64,000 nt of DNA, taken from NCBI RefSeq assembly GCF_003751945.1, contig NZ_RJKL01000001.1, positions 496,001-560,000 of the forward strand. Direction: 5' to 3'. Within the stretch, counting starts at the first letter, position 1, and the number at the start of each line of letters is the position of its first letter. The notes under the pieces are model-generated. The model did not search any database and was not told where the DNA came from. It worked only from the letters and a program-made list of their open reading frames with translations. This stretch comes from Couchioplanes caeruleus (GTDB lineage: Bacteria > Actinomycetota > Actinomycetes > Mycobacteriales > Micromonosporaceae). Of this stretch, positions 44,499 to 54,060 are shown in pieces. A program made the translations under genes and the position numbers.

Positions 44499-45478
44499 AT
44501 CGGAAGGCTGCGGTGGGTCACCGCATAGGGGAAGTACATGCGTACGGTGGTGCGCCCGCCCGCGGTACGGGTGAGCAGGACGTCCGCGACCTGCCGGGCT
44601 ATCCACAGGCCCGCAGGCCCGGTGAGTATCGCCGGTTGCCGATAGCCCGCGTCGCTGGGGACGGCCTTCCCGCCGTGGTCCTGGACGTGCACGATCAGGG
44701 TGTCGTCCTGGGTCCAGGCGAACACCTGCACCGGCGGCCGGCCATGGCGCAGGCCGTTGGCGACCACTTCACTGGTCGCGGCGACGACGTGCCGGACGGC
44801 GGCGGGGGCGAAGTGCCGCTGGGCCGCGAACCGGGCGACGGCGGCGCGGCAGGCGCCCACCTCGGCGAAGTCCCACACGGTGAGGTCGACGTCGGTGACC
44901 GGCGGGGCGGGTGTCATCGGCGCCTGCGTGCGGGCCTTCAGGTAGGCGGCCGGTGGTACGTAGGCGGGGTTGTCGCGGTCGCCTCGACCCGTCAGTTCCC
45001 GGGGGTGAACCCGGCGGACGTCGTCGATGATCGATGCGGAGTGGTGCCGGCGGTGCCAGATGCAGGTGATCGGGCAGCCGTATCCGGCGTACGCCTCGTT
45101 GGTCATCGCCTCGTACTTCAGGTATGCGGCGGTGCGGTCGACCGGCGCCACCGGGTCGCTGACCACGTCGGGTTCGGCGACGACGTGGACCGCCTCCCGC
45201 CTCGCGTGCTGCTCGCGCAGGTAGCGGTCGAAGCCGCTGTAGGTGAACCCGAGCCGCTGGTAGAAGCCGTCCATGGCCGCCCACCGCAGGGCATCGGCGT
45301 CACGGCCGAGCCGGTCCCGGACGATCTGCGCGGTCGGGGAGCCGACCACCATCAGCACCGCCTGCCCAGCGGTGATCTCCCGGCGTAGCAGAGGCACGAG
45401 CCGCCGCTCGATCGTGTCCTCGGCGTCGACGACGAGCACGCCGTGAAGGAACCGCTCCAGGCCGCGATGATTCACCAT
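44495..45478 (-). CDS. MEDS-HATPase anti-sigma-factor-like protein (second copy)
   Basis: A 327-residue protein: MEDS domain (about 8-180; FLHGVLVVDAEDTIERRLVPLLRREITAGQAVLMVVGS) followed by an RsbW-like ATPase (about 215-325; HVVAATSEVVANGLRHG with the N-box, VQDHGGKAVPSD, LTGPAGLWIARQVADVL). G1 is degenerate (DHGGK rather than DxGxG). ATG 45478 has GGAG eight bases upstream; a GTG at 45487 overlapping the STAS stop is an alternative. The preceding STAS gene five bases away suggests a partner-switching pair. Confidence 0.83.
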   Translation of the reverse strand: MVNHRGLERFLHGVLVVDAEDTIERRLVPLLRREITAGQAVLMVVGSPTAQIVRDRLGRDADALRWAAMDGFYQRLGFTYSGFDRYLREQHARREAVHVVAEPDVVSDPVAPVDRTAAYLKYEAMTNEAYAGYGCPITCIWHRRHHSASIIDDVRRVHPRELTGRGDRDNPAYVPPAAYLKARTQAPMTPAPPVTDVDLTVWDFAEVGACRAAVARFAAQRHFAPAAVRHVVAATSEVVANGLRHGRPPVQVFAWTQDDTLIVHVQDHGGKAVPSDAGYRQPAILTGPAGLWIARQVADVLLTRTAGGRTTVRMYFPYAVTHRSLPI

Positions 45479-45483
45479 GCCGG

Positions 45484-45858
45484 TCACTCCGGGCTCCCCG
45501 GCCGGTCGGGGTCGGGCCGGTCCAGCACCGTGCCGGGTTCGATCACCAGGCCGGGAGCGTCCCACACCTGGCAGAGGCCGAACGTATCCCACACCGCAGG
45601 TGAGCAGTGCAGGAGCAGGATCGTGCCCTTGGCGGCCGCCGCCGCACCCAGCCGCAGGAGCATCCGCAACCCGGCGACATCCAAGAACGTCACCGCGGTG
45701 CAGTCCACTGTCATGACCGGCGCGCCCACCAGCGCATAGATCCGCTGGCCGATCACCGCCGCGTTGGCGACATCGATCTCACCGGACACGGCGAGCTCAC
45801 CGGCCGACCACACCACCTCGCAGCCGGCCACCACCTCGGACTGACGCTCCACCGACAT
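45484..45858 (-). CDS. STAS-domain anti-sigma factor antagonist
   Basis: A 124-residue RsbV/SpoIIAA-like protein: AVSGEIDVANAAVIGQRI and MTVDCTAVTFLDVAGLRMLLRL match the STAS core; the switch residue normally Ser is in TFLDVAG, where it reads Asp-Val, with Thr as the nearest hydroxyl residue. ATG 45858 is preferred to the upstream TTG at 45879. With the adjacent MEDS-ATPase it should form a partner-switch; if the phosphorylated Ser is truly absent, control may be by binding only. Confidence 0.78.
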   Translation of the reverse strand: MSVERQSEVVAGCEVVWSAGELAVSGEIDVANAAVIGQRIYALVGAPVMTVDCTAVTFLDVAGLRMLLRLGAAAAAKGTILLLHCSPAVWDTFGLCQVWDAPGLVIEPGTVLDRPDPDRPGSPE

Positions 45859-45971
45859 CACACCCGACGTATCGACCAATCGTCACTTATGCCCGCTCAG
45901 GCCAGCCTCCGCCACGACACTGGCTACCCGCAACCCAAGCGCCGGAAAACGTCATCCCCTCCCCGCTGTCT

Positions 45972-45988
45972 CCGGGTCGAACACCCGG
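45972..45988 (-). terminator. Short hairpin after the chemoreceptor gene
   Basis: CCGGGT (45972-45977) and ACCCGG (45983-45988) with a five-base loop lie just past the minus-strand stop codon at 45992. The stem is short. Confidence 0.4.
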
Positions 45989-45991
45989 GAA

Positions 45992-47683
45992 TCAGACGCG
46001 GAAGCGTCCCACGGCACTCTGCAGGTCGGTGGCCAGCCGCGCCAGTTCGGCGGCGGTGCGCTCCGCCTCGGTCAGCTCCGTCGTGGTCGTCTCGGCGGAC
46101 GCCGCGACGCCGCGGATGTTCGCGGCGATGTCGGACGCGCCGCCGGCCGCCTCGGTGACGCTGCGGGACATCTCGCCGGCCGTCGTCGTCTGCTCCTCGA
46201 CCGCCGCCGCGATGGTGAGCTGATAGTCGTTGATCCGGGCGATGATCCGGCCGATCTCACCGATGGTGTCGACCGCCTTGACGGTGTCGGACTGGATCGC
46301 CTCCACCCGCCGCGAGATGTCCTCGGTGGCCCGGGCGGTCTCCTGGGCGAGATCCTTGACCTCGCTGGCCACCACCGCGAAGCCCTTGCCCGACTCCCCG
46401 GCGCGGGCCGCCTCGATGGTCGCGTTGAGCGCCAGCAGGTTGGTCTGCTCGGCGATCGACGTGATGGCCTTGACCACGTTGTCGATCTCGGCCGACGACT
46501 CGCCGAGCTTGGCGACGGTCTTGTTGGTGACCTCGGCGGCGCCCACCGCGTCCGCGGCGACCCGGGCGGCGTCCTGTGCGTTCTGCGCGATCTCGCGGAT
46601 GGACGACCGCATCTGCTCGGACCCGGCGGCGACGCTCTGCACGTTGTTCGACACGTCGCCCGCCGCCGTCGCGACCACGTTGGCCTGATCCGCAGCTCCC
46701 TGGGCACTGGTGGCGATCCGCCCGGTGACACCGGTGAGCCGCTGGGAGCTGTCACCCAGGGTGCGGGAACCGGCGGCAAGCGTCTCGACGGTGCGCCGGA
46801 TGCCGTCTCTGGCCTCGTTGACCGCCGCGGCCATCCGGCCCAGCTCGTCGGAGGACCGGACCTCGGCCGGATGGGTCAGATCGCCGGTGGCGACCGCGTC
46901 CAGGGCGGCGGAGGTGCCACGCAGCTGCCGCGCCATCATCCGGGACACCGCGAACCCGACCGCGGCCGCAATGGTCAGGCCGAGCAGCAGTGCGGCGATC
47001 GTGACCGCCCGTGCCTCCCGGTACTTCTCGGCCGCCGCGTCGGCCATCGCGGTCGCGGCCGCGTCCTCGGCGCTGCGCAGCTCGGCGAGCGAGCCGAACA
47101 GCCGCGGCATGACCTCGGCGAATGCCGCGGAGATTCCCTCGACGGGCGGCGGGGTGAAGCCGGCCGGCGGTTCCTCGCCGAAGTCCACCGTGTCGCGCAA
47201 CAGACGGTAGTCGGCGATGGCCTTGGCACACGCCTCCATCGCCGCCCGGCGCTCTGCGACGCCGCCGGTGTGTGCGTGACCGCCCTGCGGGCCGGTCGCC
47301 ACGAGCTCCTGGTACTTGGCCAGCGCCGCGTCGACCGCGGCGTCGGCGGTCGCGACGTCCTTGCGGCCCTGGGTCCGCAGCGCCGGGTCACGATCGCCGT
47401 GGCTGTGCAGCAGCAGGCCGGCGTACATGTCCGACAGGCCGCCCCGCAGGTCGCCCAGATGCTTCAGGCTCTCGACGTGCACGGTCTTCGTGATCGCGAG
47501 GTCGTCACTCAGGTCCGACATCCGGCCGACCGACAGTGCGCCGACGCCGAGCGCCACGAGCGCGGTGATCCCCGCCGCGAGCAGGCCCTTGACGTTCACA
47601 CTGCGGTCGGCCAGCCACCCGACGACGGGGTTACGGCGGACCGTGACCTCCACCGCGCGCGTCGCAGCCGTCGACCTCTTCAT
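45992..47683 (-). CDS. Methyl-accepting chemotaxis protein
   Basis: A 563-residue chemoreceptor. One transmembrane segment near residues 33-55, a four-helix-bundle periplasmic sensor (about 55-225), a second segment (225-247, [22 protein letters not shown]), HAMP (248-300) and the long cytoplasmic signalling coil. The hairpin tip is [28 protein letters not shown], strongly conserved. ATG 47683 is preferred over ATG 47716 because AAGG lies next to it and the added leader is not family-like. No chemotaxis kinase gene is nearby. Together with fliQ it supports a motile life stage. Confidence 0.9.
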   Translation of the reverse strand: MKRSTAATRAVEVTVRRNPVVGWLADRSVNVKGLLAAGITALVALGVGALSVGRMSDLSDDLAITKTVHVESLKHLGDLRGGLSDMYAGLLLHSHGDRDPALRTQGRKDVATADAAVDAALAKYQELVATGPQGGHAHTGGVAERRAAMEACAKAIADYRLLRDTVDFGEEPPAGFTPPPVEGISAAFAEVMPRLFGSLAELRSAEDAAATAMADAAAEKYREARAVTIAALLLGLTIAAAVGFAVSRMMARQLRGTSAALDAVATGDLTHPAEVRSSDELGRMAAAVNEARDGIRRTVETLAAGSRTLGDSSQRLTGVTGRIATSAQGAADQANVVATAAGDVSNNVQSVAAGSEQMRSSIREIAQNAQDAARVAADAVGAAEVTNKTVAKLGESSAEIDNVVKAITSIAEQTNLLALNATIEAARAGESGKGFAVVASEVKDLAQETARATEDISRRVEAIQSDTVKAVDTIGEIGRIIARINDYQLTIAAAVEEQTTTAGEMSRSVTEAAGGASDIAANIRGVAASAETTTTELTEAERTAAELARLATDLQSAVGRFRV

Positions 47684-47761
47684 CGCCTTGTACGCTACGC
47701 GGTGGATCGGCCTCACAGGCGGGAAACGGCCGTCCGGCGCATTCCCGCCGCGGGATCGGCG

Positions 47762-49090
47762 CTAGGGAACGAGCTCCGGCGGGCGGCGCAGGTAGACCGC
47801 CCAGGTCACCAGGACGCCCACCACATAGAAGGCGATGAACGCGAGATAGGCCGCGTCCGCCGAGCCGTACGACAGGAACGACTGCCGGAAGGCGAGGTTG
47901 ACGAGGACGCCGCCGAAGGCGCCGATCGCCCCGGCGATGCCGATCACCGCACCGGACAGGCGGCGGGCCTCGTGGACGTCGCCCGGGTGCTTCAACGCGA
48001 AGATCCGCGGGATCATCTTGTAGGTCGAGCCGTTGCCGATCCCGCTGACCACGAAGAGCGCGACGAAGCCGGCGACGTAGAGCGGCAGGGAGTGCTGCTG
48101 TGCGGCCACCAGGACGACGCCGGCGCCCAATGCCATGGCGACGAAGGTCCACGCCGTGACCCGGGCGCCGCCCAGCCGGTCCGCCAGCGCCCCGCCGATC
48201 GGGCGGACCAGCGAGCCCAGCAGCGGGCCGAGGAAGGTCAGGTACGCGGCCTCGGCCGGGGTGGAGAACACGTCGCGGAACTGCACCTGCAGCACCTGGC
48301 CGAAGGCGAAGCCGAAGCCGATGAACGAGCCGAACGTGCCGATGTAGAGCAGCGACATGATCCAGGTGTGCGGCTCCCGGACGGCGTCGCGCATTCCCCG
48401 CTTCTCGTTGCGCGCCTGGGTGAGGTTGTCCATGGTGAAGGCGGACGCGGCGGCGGCCACGACGATCAGCGGGATGTAGATGCCGGCCACGAGGCCGGGG
48501 TGGCCCGCGCCGAAGACGGCCAGGACGCCGAGGCCGACGAGTTGCACCGCCGCCACGCCGAGGTTGCCGCCGCCGGCGTTGATGCCCAGTGCCCAGCCCT
48601 TGAGCCGGTCGGGGTAGAAGGCATTGATGTTGGCCATCGAGGACGCGAAGTTGCCGCCGCCCACGCCCGCCACGGCGGCGAGCACCAGCAGGGTGGTGTA
48701 CGAGACGCCGGGCTCGATGAGGAACGCGGCGAGCACCGAGGGGATCAGCAGCAGAGATGCGCTCACCACGGTCCAGTTGCGGCCGCCGAATCGGGCCACC
48801 GCGAAGGTGTACGGGATCCGCAGCACCGACCCGACCAGGGCCGGCACCGCGGTGAGCAGGAACTTGCCGGCCGGGTCGATCCCGTACGCGGGCCCGAGGA
48901 AGAGCACGAGGACCGACCACATCGTCCACACGGAGAAGCCGATGTGCTCGGAGAAGATCGAGACGATCAGGTTGCGGCGGGCGACCACGGCGCCCCCGTT
49001 CGCCCAGAAGGCCGGGTCCTCGGGCCGCCAGTCGTCGATCCAGCGTCCCCTGCGGCTCTGGGCCGGACGGTCCAAAATGGTCATGCTCAT
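47762..49090 (-). CDS. narK: NarK-type nitrate/nitrite transporter (MFS)
   Basis: A 442-residue major facilitator with 12 hydrophobic segments. The nitrate signature regions are GVGGGNFASSMANINAFYPDRLKGWALGINAGGGNLG in the first half and GIGNGSTYKMIPRIF in the second. ATG 49090 overlaps the nirD-like stop as ATGA. Last gene of the nitrate-assimilation unit read leftward. It should bring nitrate in, and perhaps expel nitrite. Confidence 0.9.
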   Translation of the reverse strand: MSMTILDRPAQSRRGRWIDDWRPEDPAFWANGGAVVARRNLIVSIFSEHIGFSVWTMWSVLVLFLGPAYGIDPAGKFLLTAVPALVGSVLRIPYTFAVARFGGRNWTVVSASLLLIPSVLAAFLIEPGVSYTTLLVLAAVAGVGGGNFASSMANINAFYPDRLKGWALGINAGGGNLGVAAVQLVGLGVLAVFGAGHPGLVAGIYIPLIVVAAAASAFTMDNLTQARNEKRGMRDAVREPHTWIMSLLYIGTFGSFIGFGFAFGQVLQVQFRDVFSTPAEAAYLTFLGPLLGSLVRPIGGALADRLGGARVTAWTFVAMALGAGVVLVAAQQHSLPLYVAGFVALFVVSGIGNGSTYKMIPRIFALKHPGDVHEARRLSGAVIGIAGAIGAFGGVLVNLAFRQSFLSYGSADAAYLAFIAFYVVGVLVTWAVYLRRPPELVP

Positions 49091-49404
49091 GCCGCGGGAA
49101 CCTCCGTGTGGATGACGATGTGGCCGTCGTCGTCGACGCCGACGGGGTAGACGGTCAGGGAGGGCAACCCGGTCAGCGAGCAGCCGGTGGACAGGTCGAA
49201 GGCGTTGAGGTGCAGCGGGCAGAGCACGACCGAACCGTCGATCTGCCCGTCGGCGAGCGGGCCGCCGCGGTGCGGGCAGACGGCGGTCGTGGCACGCAGG
49301 GAACCGTCGCGCAACCGGAAGACGGCCACCATGGCGCCGTCCACAGTGTACGTACGACCCTCGCCGGGCGGGATCTCGGCTGCCGGGCCGAGCCGCGTGC
49401 TCAT
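49087..49404 (-). CDS. nirD: Nitrite reductase small subunit NirD (Rieske protein)
   Basis: A 105-residue Rieske [2Fe-2S] domain. CPHRGGPLADG and CPLHLNAFDL hold the two Cys and two His ligands. In assimilatory NADH-nitrite reductase it pairs with NirB. Its start overlaps the NirB stop and its stop overlaps the NarK start, both as ATGA. At 105 residues it is a normal NirD length. Confidence 0.87.
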   Translation of the reverse strand: MSTRLGPAAEIPPGEGRTYTVDGAMVAVFRLRDGSLRATTAVCPHRGGPLADGQIDGSVVLCPLHLNAFDLSTGCSLTGLPSLTVYPVGVDDDGHIVIHTEVPAA

Positions 49405-51860
49405 CGGACCGGCACCTGGGGCAGGACCACCAGCGGCAGCGAGGTCCGGAACTGCCCGGGTGTGACCGGTGCGTCCCGTTCCTTCCAGGGATCGGCATAG
49501 GCGGCCACGGATGCGGCCATCGCGGCGTCCAGGTCCGCGGCGATCCCGTCGGCGTCGTCGACGACGATCTCGCGGATGCGCTCGATCCCGATCCGGGGCA
49601 CGAACGCGTACGTGCGCTCGAGCCAGTTGGCGTTCTCCCGGTAATACTGCAGGAACCGCCCGGTCAGCGTGACGACCTCGTCGGCGGTGGACACCGTCGT
49701 GAGCAGGTCGCCCTTGCGCACGTGTGCCCCGGCCGCCCCGCCCACGTAGATCTCCCAGCGGCCGCCGTCGACGGCGACGACGCCCAGGTCCTTCACGTAC
49801 GCCTCGGCACAGTTGCGCGGGCAGCCGGTGACGGCGAGCTTCATCTTGCCCGGCCCCTCGATGCCCTGGTAGCGCTCCTCGAGTGCGATGCCGAGCGCGG
49901 TGGAGTCGCCGACGCCGAAGCGGCAGAAGTCCTGACCGACGCAGGTCTTCACGGTGCGGAAGCTCTTGGCGTAGGCGTACCCGGAGGGCATGTCGAGCTC
50001 GGACCAGATCTGCGGCAGCTTCTCCTTCGGCACGCCGAGCAGGTCGATGCGCTGCCCGCCGGTCAGCTTCACCATCGGCACGCTGTGCCGCTCGGCCACC
50101 TCGGCGATCCGCATGAGCTGGGCCGGCGTGGTGACGCCACCCTTCATCTGCGGCACCACGGAGAAGGTGCCGTCGCGCTGGATGTTGGCGTGCACCCGGT
50201 CGTTGATGAAGCGGGCGTCGCGCTCGTCCTCGTACTCATCACCCCACATCATCTTCAGCAGTGAGGCCAGGCCCATCTTGCTCTTGGCGTCCTCCTCGCC
50301 GCCCGGCACCAGGGTGGCGAAGACCGAGGACACCGACTTCAACCCGTGGGTGCGGATCGCCCGCATCAGCTCCGGCTTCGGCATCGGCACGCCGGGGACG
50401 TACCAGGAAGCGCGGGGATCCTCCTCGACCTCTCCCCCGGCGGCCCACTCGACGATCCGCTGGACGACGCTCTTGCAGGTGCCGCAGCCCTTGCCGGCCC
50501 GGGTGGCGTCCATGACGCCGGTGACGGTCTTGCAGCCGCCCTGCACCGTCTTCACCAGCGCGGCCTTGCTGACGCCGTTGCAGTTGCAGACCTGGGTGTC
50601 GTCGGGCATGTCCGCGGCGCTGACCTCGGCGGGCGGGCCGCCGAGGTCGAACATCAGCTCGGCGCGGTCCTCCGGCAGGGCCAGTCCGCGGTCGAACGCC
50701 TGCATGAGGAAGGCGACCTTGCGGACGTCGCCGACCAGGGTGGCGCCGATCAGGCGCCCGTCGCGGATGACGAGGCTCTTGTAGACGCCCTTGCGCGGCT
50801 CGCTGAAGACCACGGTCTCGTCGTCCTCGCGCTCGGCCTCCTGGATGCCCATCGCGGCGACGTCCACCCCGGCGACCTTCAGCTTGGTGGCGACCCGGGA
50901 GCCGTGGTACGCCGCCTCCGGGTCGCGCCCGGTGAGGTGGTCGGCGAGCACCTTCGCCTGCTCCCAGAGCGGCGCCACCAGTCCGTAGACCTCGCCGCGG
51001 TGCTGGACGCACTCGCCGACGGCGTAGATGTCGGGCTCGCCGCGCACGCGCATCTGGTCGTCGACGACGATGCCGCGGTCGACCTCGATGCCGCTCGCCT
51101 GCGCCACGGCGGCGTTGGGGCGGATGCCGGCCGCGATCACCACGACGTCGCAGGCAATCGTGCGGCCGTCTGCCAGCTTCACCCCGGTGACCGCGTGCTT
51201 GCCGAGGATCTCCGTGGTCATCGCGTCGGTGATCACCTCGATGCCGAGCTGCTCCACGCTGCGCTGCAGGGTCGCCCCGCCCTGCGCATCGAGCTGGGTG
51301 TTCATGAGGTGCCCCATGGCGTGCAGGAGCGTCACGTGGCTCACGTGGTTCTGCAGGCCGCGGGCCGCCTCCAGGCCGAGCAGGCCGCCGCCGATGACGA
51401 CCGCGCGCTCGTGGTCGCGGGCGTAGCGGATCATCGCCCGGGTGTCGTCGAGCGTCCGGAAGGCGAAGACGCCCTGGTGGTATCCGCGACCGGGGCTGTG
51501 GATTCCCTTGATCGGCGGCACCCACGGGGTGCTGCCGGTGGCGATGATCAGCTTGTCGTACGGCGTCGCGGTGCCGTCCTCGGCGTACACCTGCCGAGCG
51601 CGCGGGTCGATGCGCGCGATGCGGGTGCCGGTGTGCAGGGTGATGCCGTTGTCGGCGTACCAGGACAGGTCGTTGAGGAAGATGCCCGCCTCGTCCTCCA
51701 CCCCCGCGAGGACGTTCGAGAGCATGATGCGGTTGTAGTTGCCGTACGGCTCGTCGCCGAAGACCGTGACGGCGAAGTCGCCGTCACGGGCGAGGATCTC
51801 CTCGAGCGTGCGGGCGCCGGCCATGCCGTTGCCGATGACCACCAGACGCGGTTGCTGCAC
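49401..51860 (-). CDS. nirB: Assimilatory nitrite reductase large subunit NirB
   Basis: An 819-residue enzyme: N-terminal FAD/NAD(P)H pyridine-nucleotide oxidoreductase domain (VVIGNGMAGARTLEEI, AVVIGGGLLGLEAARGL), a BFD-type [2Fe-2S] domain near 425 (CNCNGVSKAALV, GCGTCKSVV), then the ferredoxin-like and sirohaem/[4Fe-4S] reductase domain with TCVGQDFCRFG and GCPRNCAEAY. It reduces nitrite to ammonium with NirD. GTG 51860 lies one base after the nitrate reductase stop. Confidence 0.93.
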   Translation of the reverse strand: MQQPRLVVIGNGMAGARTLEEILARDGDFAVTVFGDEPYGNYNRIMLSNVLAGVEDEAGIFLNDLSWYADNGITLHTGTRIARIDPRARQVYAEDGTATPYDKLIIATGSTPWVPPIKGIHSPGRGYHQGVFAFRTLDDTRAMIRYARDHERAVVIGGGLLGLEAARGLQNHVSHVTLLHAMGHLMNTQLDAQGGATLQRSVEQLGIEVITDAMTTEILGKHAVTGVKLADGRTIACDVVVIAAGIRPNAAVAQASGIEVDRGIVVDDQMRVRGEPDIYAVGECVQHRGEVYGLVAPLWEQAKVLADHLTGRDPEAAYHGSRVATKLKVAGVDVAAMGIQEAEREDDETVVFSEPRKGVYKSLVIRDGRLIGATLVGDVRKVAFLMQAFDRGLALPEDRAELMFDLGGPPAEVSAADMPDDTQVCNCNGVSKAALVKTVQGGCKTVTGVMDATRAGKGCGTCKSVVQRIVEWAAGGEVEEDPRASWYVPGVPMPKPELMRAIRTHGLKSVSSVFATLVPGGEEDAKSKMGLASLLKMMWGDEYEDERDARFINDRVHANIQRDGTFSVVPQMKGGVTTPAQLMRIAEVAERHSVPMVKLTGGQRIDLLGVPKEKLPQIWSELDMPSGYAYAKSFRTVKTCVGQDFCRFGVGDSTALGIALEERYQGIEGPGKMKLAVTGCPRNCAEAYVKDLGVVAVDGGRWEIYVGGAAGAHVRKGDLLTTVSTADEVVTLTGRFLQYYRENANWLERTYAFVPRIGIERIREIVVDDADGIAADLDAAMAASVAAYADPWKERDAPVTPGQFRTSLPLVVLPQVPVR

Positions 51861-51861
51861 T

Positions 51862-53955
51862 TCAGCGGTTCCCTTCTTCCTCGGTTCGCGAGATCGCGAC
51901 CGCGCACACCTTGAAGGCCGGCATCCGGGAATGCCGGTCGAGCGCGGGATCGGTGAGGGCGTTGACGGCGTTGTCGCCGCCCCAGTGGAACGGCGCGAAG
52001 ACGGTGTCCGGGCGGATGCCGGGGTCGAGGCGTGCCCGGAAGAACGCGCGGCCGCGGCGGCTGCGCAGCTCGACCAGGTCGCTGTCGGCGATGCCGTGCC
52101 GCCGGGCCAGGTCGGGGTGCAGCTCGACGCGGGGCTCGGGCGTCGCCATGGTGAGCGCGGCGACGCGTCGGGTCTGGTTGCCGCTCTGGTACTGCTGCAT
52201 CGTGCGGCCGGTCGTCAGGACGTACGGGAACTGCCGGTCCGGAAGCTCGTGCGGGTCGCGGTGCTCGACCCGCACGAACCGTGCCCGGCCGCCGGGCGTC
52301 GGGAAGTCCTCGGCGAACAGCCGCGGCGTGCCCGGATGGTCCTCGGACGGGCACGGCCAGAACACGCCCTGCTCGGCGTCGAGCCGCTCGTAGGTGATGC
52401 CGGCGTAGTCGGCGATCCCGCCGGCGCTGGCCCGGCGCAGCTCCTCGAACACCTCACGCGGCTCGGCGCTGAAGAACTCGCCGCGGCCGAGCAGCCCGGC
52501 GAGGTCGGCCATGAAGCGCAGGTCGGTGCGGACCTCCGGCGGCGGGGGCAGCGCCCGGCGCCGCCGGATGACCCGACCCTCCAGATTGGTCATCGTGCCC
52601 TCCTCCTCGGCCCACTGCGCCGTCGGCAGGACCACGTCGGCGAGCGCGGCGGTCTCGGAGAGGAAGATGTCGGAGACCACGAGCAGGTCGAGCGCGCGCA
52701 GCCGGTCGATGACGTGGGTGGCGTGCGGCGCCGAGACGGCGATGTTGCTGGCCAGCACGAGCAGCACCCGGACGCCGCCGTCGGTGCCGAGCCGGTCGAG
52801 CATCTCGTACGCGGACTTGCCTGGCATCGGCAGCTCGGCGGGGTCGATCCCCCACACCTTCGCCACGTGTTCGCGGGCGGCGGGGTCGTCGAGGCGCCGG
52901 TAGCCGGGAAGCTGATCGGCCTTCTGCCCGTGTTCGCGCCCGCCCTGCCCGTTGCCCTGGCCGGTGATCGTGCCGTAGCCCGAGTACGGGCGCCCGACCA
53001 GGCCCAGGGCGAGGGCGAGGTTGAGGTAGGCCTGCGCGGTGTCCGTACCGTTGCTGTGCTGTTCCGCACCCCGGGCGGTGAGGATCATCGCCGGGCCCTC
53101 GGTGGCGAGGAGCCGGACCGTCTCGCGCAGGTGCGCCTCCGGCACGCCGGTCATCCGCTCGACCCGGGCCGGCCAGTAGGCGTTGACCGCGGCGCGGACC
53201 GCCTCGAAGCCGCTCGTCCGGTCCCGGATGTAGTCCTCGTCGATCAGACCCTCGCGGATCGCGAGGTGCAGCAGGCCGTTGGCCAGCGCCAGGTCCGTGC
53301 CGGGCAGGGGCTGCAGATGCCGGTACGCGCCCTTCGCCGTCGCCGTCAGCCGCGGGTCCACGACGATGTGCCGGGCGCCCTCGGCCCGCCCCGCGTCGAG
53401 GTATTGCATCGAGGGCGGCATCGCGTCGGCCGGGTTGGCGCCGACCAGCAGCACCGTGCGCGCCCGGGCGACGTCCTCGAGCGGGAAGGGCAGCCCGCGG
53501 TCGATGCCGAACGCCCGGTTGGCGGCGGTGGCGGCCGACGACATGCAGAAGCGGCCGTTGTAGTCGATGGAGGCCGAGCGCAGGGCCACCCGGACGAACT
53601 TGCCGAGCGCGTACGCCTTCTCGTTGGTGAGCCCGCCGCCGCCGAACGCGCCGACGCTGTCCGGGCCGTACCGGCGCTGGCTGTCGCGGATCGCGGTGAC
53701 GATCCGGTCCAGGGCCTCGTCCCAGGTCGCCGGGCGCAGCGGGCTGCGGCGGTCCGCGGGATCCTCGCGCACCAGCGGGGTCAGCAGGCGGTCCCGGTGG
53801 TCGAGCAGCTCCGCGGCGGTCCAGCCCTTGGCGCAGAGGCCGCCGCGGTTCACCGGGAAATCGGCGGGTTCCAGCTGCACCCGTGGGATCACGGGCGTCA
53901 GCCGGATGCCGCACTGCAACGCGCAGTACGGGCAATGCGTCTCGGTGGCCGTCAC
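51862..53955 (-). CDS. Assimilatory nitrate reductase catalytic subunit (molybdopterin)
   Basis: A 697-residue bis-MGD enzyme. The N-terminal [4Fe-4S] cluster is CPYCALQCG with the fourth Cys in GGLCAKGW; FGGGGLTNEKAYALGKF, NGRFCMSSAATA, GANPADAMP and TGQGNGQGGREHGQKA are typical of NasA/NarB. The C-terminal dinucleotide-binding domain ends PFHWGGDNAVNALT. No C-terminal BFD domain is present. It takes nitrate to nitrite in the cytoplasm. GTG 53955 has no clear ribosome site. First gene of the unit nitrate reductase - NirB - NirD - NarK. Confidence 0.9.
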   Translation of the reverse strand: MTATETHCPYCALQCGIRLTPVIPRVQLEPADFPVNRGGLCAKGWTAAELLDHRDRLLTPLVREDPADRRSPLRPATWDEALDRIVTAIRDSQRRYGPDSVGAFGGGGLTNEKAYALGKFVRVALRSASIDYNGRFCMSSAATAANRAFGIDRGLPFPLEDVARARTVLLVGANPADAMPPSMQYLDAGRAEGARHIVVDPRLTATAKGAYRHLQPLPGTDLALANGLLHLAIREGLIDEDYIRDRTSGFEAVRAAVNAYWPARVERMTGVPEAHLRETVRLLATEGPAMILTARGAEQHSNGTDTAQAYLNLALALGLVGRPYSGYGTITGQGNGQGGREHGQKADQLPGYRRLDDPAAREHVAKVWGIDPAELPMPGKSAYEMLDRLGTDGGVRVLLVLASNIAVSAPHATHVIDRLRALDLLVVSDIFLSETAALADVVLPTAQWAEEEGTMTNLEGRVIRRRRALPPPPEVRTDLRFMADLAGLLGRGEFFSAEPREVFEELRRASAGGIADYAGITYERLDAEQGVFWPCPSEDHPGTPRLFAEDFPTPGGRARFVRVEHRDPHELPDRQFPYVLTTGRTMQQYQSGNQTRRVAALTMATPEPRVELHPDLARRHGIADSDLVELRSRRGRAFFRARLDPGIRPDTVFAPFHWGGDNAVNALTDPALDRHSRMPAFKVCAVAISRTEEEGNR

Positions 53956-54060
53956 ATGATCGATGGTGGCGGGCCGTCGTTTCGATTCACCGCGCGTGCC
54001 GATTGCCTCGAGGTTCGCAATTCCTTACAACTGTTGCGCGGTCGATGTGAGATCCGTTTG

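Noticed and set aside
54013..54028. GlnR-like GTAAG-N6-CGAAC on the minus strand upstream of nitrate reductase
   Set aside because: Only one weak half of the usual doubled site is seen; kept as a remark under the nitrate finding, not as a site.
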